From Thermomonas carbonis (GTDB lineage: Bacteria; Pseudomonadota; Gammaproteobacteria; Xanthomonadales; Xanthomonadaceae), in NCBI RefSeq assembly GCF_014396975.1, contig NZ_CP060719.1, positions 2,948,001 to 3,012,000 on the forward strand: a stretch of DNA of 64,000 nt. Reading direction: 5' to 3'. Of this stretch, positions 9,050 through 18,382 are shown in pieces. Under the pieces are notes generated by a model. It searched no databases and was not told the origin of the DNA. It saw only the letters and a list, made by a program, of their open reading frames with translations. The position numbers and the translations under genes are program-made. Numbering within the stretch: the stretch's first letter is position 1; every line of letters starts with the position of its first letter.

Positions 9050-9078
9050 AACATATTGGGCCGAACGTGATTCGTCAA
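9050..9078 (-). promoter_or_regulatory. Putative sigma-70 promoter for riboswitch-nrdAB
   Basis: On the minus strand TTGACG (9078-9073) and TATGTT (9055-9050) are separated by 17 bases. The predicted transcription start falls just before the 5' strand of the cobalamin aptamer, which makes the assignment coherent. Confidence 0.6.
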
Positions 9079-9099
9079 TCGATTCCGACACCACAAACG

Positions 9100-9124
9100 A
9101 AAAGCGGGCCGAAGCCCGCTTTTC
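9100..9124 (-). terminator. Rho-independent terminator downstream of pnp
   Basis: The stem AAAAGCGGGC-TTCG-GCCCGCTTTT (minus-strand reading) has a stable UUCG-type tetraloop and T-rich flank, and lies 24 bases after the pnp stop. It separates the pnp transcript from the nrdAB promoter. Confidence 0.85.
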
Positions 9125-9147
9125 AGTTGGCGCAATGACGCGGCGGC

Positions 9148-11255
9148 TTACTCGGCCGCGACGCCTTCGCCTTCGGCCACGGCCTTCATCGACAGGCGGA
9201 TGCGGCCCTGCTTGTCGACTTCCAGCACCTTGACCTTGACCACGTCGCCTTCCTTCAGCACGTCGCCGACCTTCTCGACGCGGTCGTTGGAGATCTGCGA
9301 CACGTGCACCAGGCCGTCCTTGCCCGGGGCGATGGTCACGAACGCACCGAAGTCCATCAGCTTGGCGACCTTGCCCTCGTAGATGCGGCCCGGCTCGACG
9401 TCGGAGGTGATCTGCTCGATGCGATCCTTGGCGGCCTTGCCTGCGGCGGCATCGACCGAGGCGATCGTGATGGTGCCGTCGTCCTTGATGTCGATCTGCG
9501 CGCCGGTTTCCTTGGTGATCGCCTGGATCACCGAGCCGCCCTTGCCGATCACTTCGCGGATCTTGTCGGGGTGGATCTTGATGGTGATCAGGCGCGGCGC
9601 GAAGTCGGACAACTCGGCGCGCGGCGCGGTCAGCGCATTGGCCATCTCGCCGAGGATGTGCAGGCGACCGGCCTTGGCCTGGGCCAGCGCGACCTTCATG
9701 ATTTCCTCGGTGATGCCCTGGATCTTGATGTCCATCTGCAGCGCGGAAATGCCGTTGCTGGTACCCGCGACCTTGAAGTCCATGTCGCCCAGGTGATCCT
9801 CGTCGCCGAGGATGTCGGACAGCACGACGAAGTCGTTGCCTTCCTTGACCAGGCCCATCGCGATGCCGGCGACCGGTGCCTTGACCGGCACGCCCGCGTC
9901 CATCAGCGCCAGCGAGGAACCGCAGACCGAAGCCATCGAGGACGAACCGTTCGACTCGGTGATCTCGGAGACCACGCGGATGGTGTACGGGAACGCTTCC
10001 ATGGTCGGCATGACCGCCAGCACGCCGCGCTTGGCGAGGCGGCCGTGGCCGATCTCGCGGCGCTTCGGGCCCATCATGCGGCCGGCTTCGCCTACCGAGT
10101 AGGGGGGAAGTTGTAATGGAACAGGAAGTGTTCCTTGTACTCGCCGCCGACGGCATCGATGATCTGGCCGTCGCGCGCGGTACCGAGGGTGACCGCAACG
10201 ATCGCCTGGGTCTCGCCGCGGGTGAACAGCGAGGAGCCGTGCACGCGCGGCAGGATGCCGACCTTGGAGGCGATCGGGCGGACGGTGTCCAGGGCGCGAC
10301 CGTCGATGCGGACCTTGGTGGCCAGCACCGCGTCGCGCATGGTCTGGTACTCGAGTTCGCCGAATTCCTTGGACAACTCGGCGGCCTTCCAGCCATTGGC
10401 TTCCGACTGCTCGGCCAGCGCGGTCATCACGTCCTTCTTCAGGGCGGAAATGGCGTCCTTGCGCTCCAGCTTGTCGCGCACCGCAAAAGCCTGGGTGAGG
10501 CGATCGCCGATGGCAGCCTTCAGCGCGTCGACCAGACCCGCGCTTGCGGCAGGCGCGGCCCAGGTCCACTTCGGCTTGCTGGCCTCGGCGACCAGCGCGT
10601 TGATGGTGTCGATCGCCACCTGCATCTGCTGGTGGCCGAACACGACCGCACCGAGCATCACCTCTTCCGACAGCTCGGCGGCTTCGGATTCGACCATCAG
10701 CACCGCGTCCTTGGTACCGGCGACGACCAGCTCGAGCTTCGATTCCTTGAGTGCGCTGACGCTGGGGTTGAGCAGGTACTGGCCGTCCTTGTAGCCGACC
10801 TTGGCGGCGCCGATCGGGCCATCGAACGGGGCGCCGGTCAAGGCGACCGCCGCCGAGCAGCCGATCAGGGCGAGCACGTCGCCGTCGACTTCCGGGTTCA
10901 GCGACATCACGGTCGCAATCACCTGCACTTCATTGCGGAAACCATCCGGAAACAGCGGGCGGATCGGGCGATCGATCAGGCGGCTGGTCAGCGTTTCCTT
11001 CTCGGTGGCGCGACCTTCGCGCTTGAAGAAGCCGCCCGGGATGCGGCCACCGGCGTAGAACTTCTCCTGGTAATCCACGGTCAGCGGGAAGAAGTCCTGC
11101 CCTTCGCGCTGGGTCTTGGCCGCCACCGCGGTGCACAACACGACGGTGCCGTCGCACGAGACCATCACGGCACCGCCGGCCTGGCGGGCGATCTCGCCGG
11201 TTTCGAGGGTGACGGTCTGGTTGCCGTACTGGAAGGACTTGCTGATCTTCGCCAC
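9148..11255 (-). CDS. pnp: Polynucleotide phosphorylase, interrupted by a one-base frameshift
   Basis: PNPase is the phosphorolytic 3'-5' exoribonuclease of the degradosome. The GTG start at 11255 has AAGGA seven bases upstream and gives [21 protein letters not shown]. The order is RNase PH 1, an all-helical linker, RNase PH 2, KH ([20 protein letters not shown]) and S1 ([25 protein letters not shown]). The frame is broken at about 10099-10106: the first part ends ...[15 protein letters not shown] at 10092, whereas the downstream frame resumes [12 protein letters not shown]. Restoring a seventh C in the run of six gives a normal 702-residue protein. Both halves are otherwise undamaged, so sequencing error or a very recent mutation is likely. 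The run reads C_CCC_CCT in the zero frame, a phase that would allow -1 slippage. Confidence 0.93.
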
Positions 11256-11292
11256 GAGGGAATCCTTGAATGTCTTGGGTCGTCGACGCCGC

Positions 11293-11329
11293 GGAGCCCC
11301 GCTCCGTGCGCTGCATCGCGGGGCGATGC
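11293..11329 (-). promoter_or_regulatory. Tandem hairpins in the pnp leader
   Basis: Two short perfect hairpins lie between the rpsO terminator and the pnp start: GCATCGC-CCC-GCGATGC (11329-11313) and GGAGC-GGG-GCTCC (11305-11293) on the minus strand. In enterobacteria the pnp leader carries an RNase III-processed stem used for PNPase autocontrol. These stems are shorter, so a similar role is only inferred. Confidence 0.35.
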
Positions 11330-11370
11330 GGGAATGCGGCATGGCCGCGATGGAATGTGTCCGGTACCGC

Positions 11371-11404
11371 AAAAACGAAACCGCGGCGCATTTCTGCGCC
11401 GCGG
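11371..11404 (-). terminator. Rho-independent terminator after rpsO
   Basis: On the minus strand a perfect 10-base stem CCGCGGCGCA / TGCGCCGCGG closes a GAAA loop and is followed by TTTCGTTTTT. It begins 13 bases after the rpsO stop and should partly separate rpsO from pnp. Confidence 0.9.
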
Positions 11405-11416
11405 CGGGGTATTCGA

Positions 11417-11677
11417 TCAGCGACGCAGGCCGAGCTTTCCGATCAGCGCCTTGTACCGCTCGCCATCCTTGCGGTGCAGGTAATCGAGCAGGCTGCGGCG
11501 GCGGTTGACCATCATCAGCAGGCCACGACGGCTGTGGTGATCCTGCTTGTGGGTCTTGAAATGGTTGGTCAGGTGTTCGATGCGGGCGGTCAGCAGGGCG
11601 ACCTGCACTTCGGGGGAGCCGGTGTCGTTGTCGCCGCGCTTGTGTTCGGTGATGACTTTCTGGGAATCGATGGACAT
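11417..11677 (-). CDS. rpsO: 30S ribosomal protein S15
   Basis: This 86-residue primary 16S rRNA-binding protein of the small subunit is read as [20 protein letters not shown], followed by the conserved [38 protein letters not shown] and [14 protein letters not shown]. Length and sequence match S15. The ATG at 11677 is preceded by GAGG (GACGAGGCAAGC). It has its own sigma-70-like promoter about 130 bases upstream and a strong terminator downstream, the same rpsO-pnp arrangement as in E. coli. Confidence 0.97.
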   Translation of the reverse strand: MSIDSQKVITEHKRGDNDTGSPEVQVALLTARIEHLTNHFKTHKQDHHSRRGLLMMVNRRRSLLDYLHRKDGERYKALIGKLGLRR

Positions 11678-11803
11678 GCTTGCCTCGTCGTCGCGTGGCC
11701 GGCAGGAACGGGGGTCCGGTAAGGACGCCGCACTGCACGGCTCGCCGTGGATGGAATCGTGAATGGTGGGTTGGAACGTGAAACCGCTCCGGGGAGCAGC
11801 GGG

Positions 11804-11833
11804 ATTATAGCCCGCATGGAGCGGGACGGGCAA
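11804..11833 (-). promoter_or_regulatory. Sigma-70-type promoter for rpsO
   Basis: On the minus strand TTGCCC (11833-11828) and a perfect TATAAT (11809-11804) are spaced by 18 bases, in the gap between truB and rpsO. The long leader (about 120 bases) leaves room for S15 translational autocontrol, as known in other bacteria. Confidence 0.7.
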
Positions 11834-11849
11834 CGCGCGGCGGAGCGCC

Positions 11850-12863
11850 TCACCCAGTCGCGGCGGCGGCGGGCTTGCCGGTGGCCGCCGCCCAGCGGAA
11901 CAGGCGCGTCGGCCGCAGACCGCCCTCGCCGTCGACCTCGCCCAAGCCCAGACCACGGCCGTGTTCGTCGAGTATCACGACCTGTCCGGTCGGCCGGTAC
12001 GGCCCGCGCAGGCCCTGGCCAAGGCCGAGCCGCTGCGCCTGGACCTCATTGACCCGCACGGAAGGCCACGAGGTCATCCCGGCCTCGACCGGCAACAGGC
12101 AGGCCTCCAGCACGCGCTCGCCGGCCTGTTCGCGCAGGTCTTCAAGTGCCGGCAGCGTCCACATCCGCGGTTCGCGGAACGGATCCACCCACAGCCGGCG
12201 CAATTCGGCCACATGCCCGCCGCAGCCCAGCAATTCGCCGAGGTCGCGCACCAGGCTACGTACGTAGGTACCGGAGCCGCATTCGATGTGCAGGCGCAGC
12301 GTCGGCGATGCCCCGTTCTCGAGCTGGCCGTCGAGCAGATCGGCCGCATTCAGCAGGTCGAAGGCGTGGACCTCGATGTCGCGTTCGTCGATCTCGATCG
12401 ATTCGCCACGCCGGGCCTTGGCATACAGCGGTTCGCCGCCGCGCTTCAGCGCCGAATAGATCGGCGGGCGCTGGCGGATGCGTCCGGTCAGCTGCCGGAG
12501 CGCGGCATCGATCTGGTCGATGGACAGCGCCGGCACCGGGCGCTCGCGCAGCGGCTGGCCCTCGGCGTCGTCGGTGTCGGTGGTGATGCCGAGGCGGGCC
12601 ACGGTCTCGTAGGCCTTGCGCGCACCCAGCAGGCCGCCGGCGATCTTGGTGGCCTCGCCGAAGCAGACCGGCAGCAGGCCGGTCGCCAGCGGATCCAGGC
12701 TGCCGGTGTGGCCGCCCTTTTCGGCGCGGAACAGGTGACGCACGCGCTGCAAGGCCTGGTTGGACGACAGGCCCTGCGGCTTGTCGAGCAGCAGGATGCC
12801 ATCCAGCCCGCGGAAGACCGTGCGCGGGCGGCGCGGCGGCGCCGGGTCAGCCGGCGTCGTCAC
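11850..12863 (-). CDS. truB: tRNA pseudouridine(55) synthase
   Basis: This 337-residue enzyme makes pseudouridine 55 in the T loop of tRNAs. The catalytic aspartate is Asp57 in [18 protein letters not shown]; other TruB signatures are [30 protein letters not shown] and [18 protein letters not shown]. The last about 80 residues form the PUA-like RNA-binding end. The start overlaps the end of rbfA by 17 bases, in the conserved infB-rbfA-truB-rpsO order. The C-terminus is slightly longer than usual and ends in an Ala/Pro-rich tail. Confidence 0.96.
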   Translation of the reverse strand: MTTPADPAPPRRPRTVFRGLDGILLLDKPQGLSSNQALQRVRHLFRAEKGGHTGSLDPLATGLLPVCFGEATKIAGGLLGARKAYETVARLGITTDTDDAEGQPLRERPVPALSIDQIDAALRQLTGRIRQRPPIYSALKRGGEPLYAKARRGESIEIDERDIEVHAFDLLNAADLLDGQLENGASPTLRLHIECGSGTYVRSLVRDLGELLGCGGHVAELRRLWVDPFREPRMWTLPALEDLREQAGERVLEACLLPVEAGMTSWPSVRVNEVQAQRLGLGQGLRGPYRPTGQVVILDEHGRGLGLGEVDGEGGLRPTRLFRWAAATGKPAAAATG

Positions 12864-13209
12864 TGGCGCGGACGTCGCGCAGCAGGGTGTCGATGCGCTC
12901 GCCGCGATCCACCGATTCGTCGTAGTGGAAATGCAGTTCCGGCACGTGGCGCAGCTTCATCGCGCGCGCCAGCTGGTAGCGGATTTCCGGTGCCAGTTGC
13001 TTCAGCGCCTTGAGCGTCTCTTCGGCCTTGTCGGCCAGCAGCACGGTGACGAAGACCTTGGCATGCGCCATGTCGCGGGTGACCTCGACGTCGGAGACGC
13101 TGGTCGAGCACAGGCCATGCTCGCGCACGGCCGCATGCACCAAAGTACCCAGTTCCCGGCGCAATTGCGCCGAGACCCGGTCGGTGCGGTGGAATGATTT
13201 CTGCGCCAT
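12847..13209 (-). CDS. rbfA: 30S ribosome-binding factor A
   Basis: RbfA is a KH-fold protein that assists late 16S rRNA processing and cold adaptation. The ATG at 13209 gives [20 protein letters not shown], the N-terminus expected from Xanthomonas relatives; a GTG at 13224, three bases after the infB stop, would add five residues. The Ser-Ala-Gln motif, [15 protein letters not shown] and [14 protein letters not shown] identify the family. The product is 120 residues and the gene overlaps truB. Confidence 0.93.
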   Translation of the reverse strand: MAQKSFHRTDRVSAQLRRELGTLVHAAVREHGLCSTSVSDVEVTRDMAHAKVFVTVLLADKAEETLKALKQLAPEIRYQLARAMKLRHVPELHFHYDESVDRGERIDTLLRDVRASDDAG

Positions 13210-13227
13210 GGCGGTTGCGGGCACGCC

Positions 13228-15810
13228 TTACAGCGTGCGCTGCACCTCGATGCGCTCGAAGCATTCGATCTGGTCGCCCGGCTTGACGTCGTTGTACGCC
13301 TTCACGCCGATGCCGCACTCGGTGTTGACGCGGACTTCGTCCACGTTCTCCTTGAAGCGGCGCAGCGATTCGAGCTCGCCTTCGAACACCACGACGCTGT
13401 CGCGCAGGACGCGGATCGGCTTGCTGCGCTTGACCACGCCCTCGACCACCATGCAACCGGCGACCGCACCGAACTTGGAGCTGCGGAACACGTCGCGGAC
13501 CTGGGCGATGCCGATGATCTCTTCGCGGATTTCCTTGCCCAGCACGTTCGACGCGACCTGCTTCACCTGGTCGATGACGTCGTAGATGATCGAGAAGTAG
13601 CGCAGGTCGACGCCATTGCCTTCGATGACGCGACGTGCGGAGGCGTCGGCGCGGACATTGAAGCCGATCACGGTCGCCTTGGAGGTGGCCGCCAACTGGG
13701 CGTCGGACTCGGTGATGCCGCCCACGCCGGAGCCGATCACGTTGATCCGGATCTGCTCGTTGGACAGGCCGGTCAAGGCCTCGCGCAGGGCCTGCATCGA
13801 GCCATGCACGTCGGCCTTGACCACCAGGTTGAGGGTCTGCTGGGTCGCGCCCTCGCCCATCTGCGCCATGATGTCTTCCATGCGGTTGCCCGCGGCGGCG
13901 ACCAGTCGCGTTTCGCGGCGCTTGACGTCGCGCTGCTGGGCGACGTCCTTGGCCAGGCGCTCGTCGGCCACGACCACGAAGTCGTCACCCGATTCCGGCA
14001 CGCCGGAGAGACCGAGCACCTGCACCGGGATCGACGGGCCGGCCTGCGCCACCTGCGAACCGGTTTCGTCGAACAGGGCGCGCACGCGACCGTACTGGAT
14101 GCCGCACACCAGGTAATCGCCCTTCGACAACGTGCCCTGCTGCACCAGCACCGTGGCCACCGGGCCGCGGCCCTTGTCCAGCGCGGATTCGATGACGACG
14201 CCACTGGCGCGCCCCTCGAAGACCGCCTTGAGGTCGAGCACTTCGGCCTGCAGCGAAATCGCGTCGAGCAGGTCGTCCACGCCCAGGCCGGTCTTCGCCG
14301 ACAGCTCCACCATCTGAGTGTCGCCGCCGAACTCTTCCGCCACCACGTCGTGCGCCAGCAGGTCGTTCTTGACCCGTGACGGATCCGCATCGGACTTGTC
14401 GATCTTGTTGATCGCGATGATCAGCGGCACCTTGGCCGCCTTGGCGTGCTTGATCGCCTCGATCGTCTGCGGCATCACGCCATCATCGGCGGCAACCACC
14501 AGGATCACGATGTCGGTCAGCTTCGCGCCACGCTGGCGCATCTGGGTGAACGCGGCGTGGCCCGGCGTGTCGAGGAAGCTGATCGTGCCCTTCGGCGTCT
14601 GCACGTGGTACGCGCCGATGTGCTGGGTGATGCCGCCGGCTTCGCCGGACGCGACCTTGGTGGTGCGGATGTAATCCAGCAGCGAGGTCTTGCCGTGGTC
14701 GACGTGACCCATGATGGTGACCACCGGCGGGCGCTGGGTCTGGTCGCCCTGCACCGCCTCGACATGCGCCAGCAGTTCGCTCTCGGCATCGCCGGCGTCG
14801 GCGTGCACGGCCTTGTGGCCGAGTTCCTCGGTGACCAGCACCGCGGTGTCGTGGTCGATGGTCTGGGTGATGGTGGCCATCACGCCCATCTTGAACAACT
14901 GCTTGACCACGTCGCCGCCCTTCAGCGCCAGCTTCTGGGCAAGGTCGGAGACGGTGATCGCATCGCCGATCGCGATCTCGCGGACCATCGGGGCGACCGG
15001 CTTCTGGAACCCGGTGCCGGTGCGCGACTGGTCCAGCGAACGCTGGCGCTGCTTCGGTTTGCCGCGATTGTTGGCGCTGCTGCTGCGGCGCGCACGGTCG
15101 GAAGCCGACAGGTGCAACTGGCCGGCGAAACGCGCGGTGTTGTCGTCGTCCTCGACGCCCGCGACCATCGCGTGCGAGCCGCGATGCGCGGTCTTGCCCT
15201 TGTTGGCGGCGGTCTTGTCGTCCGCGCGCGCGGGCGCAGGCTTGGGACTGCCGTGGTGGCCAGGCTTGGGCTTGCCGGCGTCGTCCTGCACCGCCGCTTC
15301 GGCGGCGGCCAGGCGCGCACGCTCGGCGGCAGCATCGGCGACACGCTTGGTCTCGGCGAGTTCTTCCGCGCGTTGGCGATCCTTCGCGGCAAGCGCGATT
15401 TGCTCGGCCTCGTTGCGCTGGCGGGACTCCGCCAGCTTGCGATGGATCTCGGCCATCTCGGCATCGGGATCGCCCGCTGCGCCCGGTTTGTTGAGGGTCA
15501 CTTTCTTGCGCACGACCACGTCGATCGTGCTCGGGCCGCGGCCGGACTTGGCGTTGCCGCCAACGGTGATTTCCTGCTTGCGGCTGCGATTGAGCACGAT
15601 CTTGCCGGGCGCGACGACTTCCTCGGCAGCGCTTTCGGACTTGCCGTGCGAGCGCTTGAGGAAGCCCAGCAATTTGACTTTCTCGATGCTGGTCACGACC
15701 TGGTCGGGACCGCTGAAGCTCATGCCGGCCTCGGCCAGCTGCTCCAGCAGTTTCTCGACCGGCGTGTTCACCAGTTCGGCCAGCTTGCGAATAGTGGTTT
15801 GCTGCGACAT
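13228..15810 (-). CDS. infB: Translation initiation factor IF-2
   Basis: This 860-residue GTPase places initiator tRNA on the 30S subunit. Residues 1-55 are the IF2 N domain ([20 protein letters not shown]). A charged Ala/Lys/Glu/Arg-rich linker with an IF2-associated segment follows to about residue 290. The G domain starts near 360 with [18 protein letters not shown] (G1), [14 protein letters not shown] (G3) and INKIDK (G4, near 467). Domains II, III and IV run to EVQRTL. It lies in the nusA-infB operon next to the initiator tRNA gene, whose product it binds. A GC-rich gap of 127 bases separates it from nusA. Confidence 0.97.
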   Translation of the reverse strand: MSQQTTIRKLAELVNTPVEKLLEQLAEAGMSFSGPDQVVTSIEKVKLLGFLKRSHGKSESAAEEVVAPGKIVLNRSRKQEITVGGNAKSGRGPSTIDVVVRKKVTLNKPGAAGDPDAEMAEIHRKLAESRQRNEAEQIALAAKDRQRAEELAETKRVADAAAERARLAAAEAAVQDDAGKPKPGHHGSPKPAPARADDKTAANKGKTAHRGSHAMVAGVEDDDNTARFAGQLHLSASDRARRSSSANNRGKPKQRQRSLDQSRTGTGFQKPVAPMVREIAIGDAITVSDLAQKLALKGGDVVKQLFKMGVMATITQTIDHDTAVLVTEELGHKAVHADAGDAESELLAHVEAVQGDQTQRPPVVTIMGHVDHGKTSLLDYIRTTKVASGEAGGITQHIGAYHVQTPKGTISFLDTPGHAAFTQMRQRGAKLTDIVILVVAADDGVMPQTIEAIKHAKAAKVPLIIAINKIDKSDADPSRVKNDLLAHDVVAEEFGGDTQMVELSAKTGLGVDDLLDAISLQAEVLDLKAVFEGRASGVVIESALDKGRGPVATVLVQQGTLSKGDYLVCGIQYGRVRALFDETGSQVAQAGPSIPVQVLGLSGVPESGDDFVVVADERLAKDVAQQRDVKRRETRLVAAAGNRMEDIMAQMGEGATQQTLNLVVKADVHGSMQALREALTGLSNEQIRINVIGSGVGGITESDAQLAATSKATVIGFNVRADASARRVIEGNGVDLRYFSIIYDVIDQVKQVASNVLGKEIREEIIGIAQVRDVFRSSKFGAVAGCMVVEGVVKRSKPIRVLRDSVVVFEGELESLRRFKENVDEVRVNTECGIGVKAYNDVKPGDQIECFERIEVQRTL

Positions 15811-15937
15811 TCGGATTCCGGTGTCTTTGGCCGCAACGGATGCGGCCGGGATATCAATGGAGAATCAGGCGATTGTAGGACGGGCCCAAGCCCGCCAGCC
15901 AATCAAGCGTGGCAGGCCCAGGCCTCCCCTGCGGTGC

Positions 15938-17425
15938 TCATTCGAACCAGTGCTTGCGCGCTTCCATGATGAGTGCCGCGGCGCGTTCGGCATCCATGCC
16001 TTCCACATCCTCGATTTCGTCGGTGGCGGCTTCGGCCAGGTCTTCACGGGTACGGATGCCGCGCTCGGCCAACGCGTAAGCGGTGGACTCGTCCATGCCT
16101 TCGAGCGACAGCAGGTCCTCGGCCGGCTGGTGTTCCTCCAGGCCCTCCTCGACCGCCAATGCGTCGTTGAGCAACGCATCGCGGGCACGCGAGCGCAGTT
16201 CCTCGACGATGTCCTCGTCGAAGCCCTCGACCGCCAGCAGTTCGCCGACCGGCACGTAGGCAATTTCCTCGACGGAGTTGAAGCCCTCGGCGACCAGGAT
16301 GCCGGCGATCTCTTCGTCGACTTCCATCTTGTCCATGAACAGCTGGCGCGACGTGGCCTGCTCGGCCTCCGACTTCGCCTGCACCTGATCGGCGGTCATC
16401 ACATTGAGCTGCCAGCCGGTCAGGCGGCTGGCGAGGCGCACGTTCTGGCCGCCACGGCCGATCGCCTGCGCCAGCTTGTCCTCGGCGACCGCGAGGTCCA
16501 TCGAGTGCTTGTCCTCGTCGACGATGATCGACTGCACTTCGGCCGGTGCCATCGCGTTGATGACGAATTGCGCGGCGTTGTCGCTCCACAGGATGATGTC
16601 GACGCGCTCGCCGTTGAGCTCGTTGGTCACCGCCTGCACGCGCGAACCGCGCATGCCGATGCAGGCGCCGATCGGATCGGTGCGGTTGTCGTGCGCCAGC
16701 ACCGCGATCTTGGCGCGGTCGCCCGGATCGCGCGCGCAGGCCATGATCGAGACCAGGCCCTGGCCGACTTCCGGCACTTCCAGCTTGAACAGTTCCATCA
16801 TGAATTCCGGCGCGGCGCGGCTGATGAACAGCTGCGGGCCACGCGGCTCCGAACGCACGTCGAACAGGTAGCCACGCACGCGGTCGCCAGTGCGCAGCAC
16901 GTCACGCGGGATGCCCTTGTCCTTGGCGATGATCGCCTCGGCGTTGCCGCCCAGGTCGACGTAGATATTGCCGCGCTCGACGCGCTTGACCACACCGGTC
17001 ACCAGCTCGCCCACGCGATCCTTCCACGCATCCACGACCTGCGCGCGCTCGGCCTCGCGGACACGCTGCACGATCACCTGCTTGGCGGCCTGCGCGGCGA
17101 TGCGGCCGAAGTCCGGGTTCTCGATCTGTTCCTCGATGTAGTCGCCAACCTCGGCGTCATCGCTCTCGTCGACCGCATCCATCAGGCGCACCTGGCGATC
17201 CGGCGATTCCATCACCACGTCATCGGCCACCACCTCCCAACGACGGAAGGTCTCGTAGCTGCCATCCTTCGAATCGATGGCCACGCGCACCAGCACGTCC
17301 TGCTCGGCGTAGCGCTTCTTCGCCGCCGTGGCCAGCGCGGCTTCGATCGCCTCCAGGATCACCGACTCGGGCACGCCCTTCTCGGCAGCCACCGCATCGA
17401 CGACAAGCAACAATTCCTTGCTCAT
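15938..17425 (-). CDS. nusA: Transcription termination/antitermination protein NusA
   Basis: NusA modulates RNA polymerase pausing, intrinsic termination and antitermination. The 495 residues show the polymerase-binding N domain (MSKELLLVVDAVAAEKGVPE), S1 (GELVTGVVKRVERGNIYVDL), two KH domains (GACIGMRGSRVQAV and AIGRGGQNVRLASRLTGW) and two acidic helix-hairpin-helix repeats at the C-terminus (VEEIAYVPVGELLAVEGFDE and YALAERGIRTREDLAEA). That is the long proteobacterial form with two AR domains. It follows rimP by six bases. Confidence 0.97.
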   Translation of the reverse strand: MSKELLLVVDAVAAEKGVPESVILEAIEAALATAAKKRYAEQDVLVRVAIDSKDGSYETFRRWEVVADDVVMESPDRQVRLMDAVDESDDAEVGDYIEEQIENPDFGRIAAQAAKQVIVQRVREAERAQVVDAWKDRVGELVTGVVKRVERGNIYVDLGGNAEAIIAKDKGIPRDVLRTGDRVRGYLFDVRSEPRGPQLFISRAAPEFMMELFKLEVPEVGQGLVSIMACARDPGDRAKIAVLAHDNRTDPIGACIGMRGSRVQAVTNELNGERVDIILWSDNAAQFVINAMAPAEVQSIIVDEDKHSMDLAVAEDKLAQAIGRGGQNVRLASRLTGWQLNVMTADQVQAKSEAEQATSRQLFMDKMEVDEEIAGILVAEGFNSVEEIAYVPVGELLAVEGFDEDIVEELRSRARDALLNDALAVEEGLEEHQPAEDLLSLEGMDESTAYALAERGIRTREDLAEAATDEIEDVEGMDAERAAALIMEARKHWFE

Positions 17426-17431
17426 TTACGC

Positions 17432-18061
17432 TTACTCCGCATCGGACGGCTTGCGCGCCGCCCTGCTGTTGATGGTTGTTTCGCTGGTTGGTGTCTTCGC
17501 CGCGGACTTCTTGCCCGCGGGCTTCTTCTTTTGCTTGCCCGGCCGCGCATCGCGCCCGGATTCATCCACGGCCGGCGCCATGCCCAGCGCGATCCAGTCG
17601 GGCATCAACCGGGCCTTGTCGATATTGGCCGCATCGACGACGAACTCGCCGGCGTCCAGCGCGAACACCACGGTCGAACCCTCGACCCGCGCGATCTTTC
17701 CCTGCAACCGGCGGCGCCCTTCCTGCGGCAACTTCAGCACGACCTTCGCGCTCTCGCCGACGACGCGCGCGAATTGCGCGGCACCGAAGATCGGGCGGTC
17801 GATGCCGGGCGAGGACACTTCCAGCGTGTAGTTACCGCTGATCGGATCGGCAACATCCAGCTGCGCCGAGACTTCGCGGCTCACCGCCTCGCAATCCTCA
17901 ATGCCCACGTGGCGCGAGTCGTCGCCGGCGGGCATGTCGATGTACAGGCGCACGACCGAACCACCCGCCGCGGGCAGGTATTCGATGCCGAGCAACTGCA
18001 GCCCCAGGGATTCCACAGTGGGCGAAAGCAGCGCGGCGATTTCGTCAGCCTTGTCGGTCAC
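17432..18061 (-). CDS. rimP: Ribosome maturation factor RimP
   Basis: RimP binds pre-30S particles and helps early maturation. The conserved segments are LGLQLLGIEYL, VRLYIDMPAG, GIEDCEAVSREVSAQLDVAD and YTLEVSSPGIDRPIF. The 209-residue length is greater than the usual 150-160 because of a Lys/Ala-rich C-terminal tail after about residue 165 (GKQKKKPAGKKSAAK), a common extension in this group that is probably disordered. It is the first protein gene after the initiator tRNA, in the classic metY-rimP-nusA-infB order. Confidence 0.95.
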   Translation of the reverse strand: MTDKADEIAALLSPTVESLGLQLLGIEYLPAAGGSVVRLYIDMPAGDDSRHVGIEDCEAVSREVSAQLDVADPISGNYTLEVSSPGIDRPIFGAAQFARVVGESAKVVLKLPQEGRRRLQGKIARVEGSTVVFALDAGEFVVDAANIDKARLMPDWIALGMAPAVDESGRDARPGKQKKKPAGKKSAAKTPTSETTINSRAARKPSDAE

Positions 18062-18122
18062 GTCGCATCCAATCGAATTGCGGGAACAGCGATTCCGGAA
18101 AAAACAGAATCCCGGAAACGAG

Positions 18123-18143
18123 AAAGGGCCCGATGGGCCCTTT
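18123..18143. terminator. Hairpin AAAGGGCCC / GGGCCCTTT between tRNA-fMet and rimP
   Basis: A perfect 9-base stem with a 3-base loop lies between the tRNA and rimP. The flanking T-run is short in both directions (TTT on the minus strand, TTTT on the plus strand), so it may be a partial terminator or an RNA processing or stabilising hairpin that limits readthrough from the tRNA into rimP-nusA. Confidence 0.55.
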
Positions 18144-18234
18144 TCCGATGACGCTGGATTGCGAAACCCGGGAACAACGGATTTCGCGGCCCTAGCCCGG
18201 CAACAATCCCGTGGAAGCGATCGCTGCTTGAACT

Positions 18235-18311
18235 TGGTAGCGGGGGCAGGATTTGAACCTGCGACCTTCGGGTTATGAGCCCGACGAGCTGCCAGACTGC
18301 TCCACCCCGCA
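18235..18311 (-). tRNA. metY: Initiator tRNA-fMet (CAT)
   Basis: The 77-base gene has an encoded CCA end. It has the initiator hallmarks: no Watson-Crick pair at 1-72 (T opposite T), a GGG/CCC-closed anticodon stem around CTCATAA, and the D-arm GGAGCAGTCTGGCAGCTC. The T arm reads GCAGG-TTCAAAT-CCTGC. Its place ahead of rimP-nusA-infB matches E. coli metY. Confidence 0.96.
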
Positions 18312-18322
18312 GCAGAAGCGGA

Positions 18323-18351
18323 ATTATCGCGATGCGCGCGGGATATTGCAA
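18323..18351 (-). promoter_or_regulatory. Putative promoter of tRNA-fMet (and rimP-nusA operon)
   Basis: On the minus strand TTGCAA (18351-18346) and GATAAT (18328-18323) are separated by 17 bases, ending 11 bases before the tRNA 5' end. It lies in the 71-base gap after nuoN and would let the tRNA and downstream genes be transcribed independently of the nuo operon. Confidence 0.6.
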
Positions 18352-18382
18352 GCCCGTATCGCGTTTTATTGCCGAGTTGCGG

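Noticed and set aside
15811..15937. A possible promoter (TACAAT with a TTGGCT-like box) between nusA and infB
   Set aside because: The spacer would be about 19 bases and the -35 match is weak. The gap is also GC-rich enough to form a chance hairpin, so I do not call it.
14711..18151. A 1146-codon open frame on the plus strand, opposite infB and nusA
   Set aside because: It is antisense to well-conserved infB, nusA and rimP. The translation is repetitive and shows no motif, which is the usual artefact of GC-rich codon bias.
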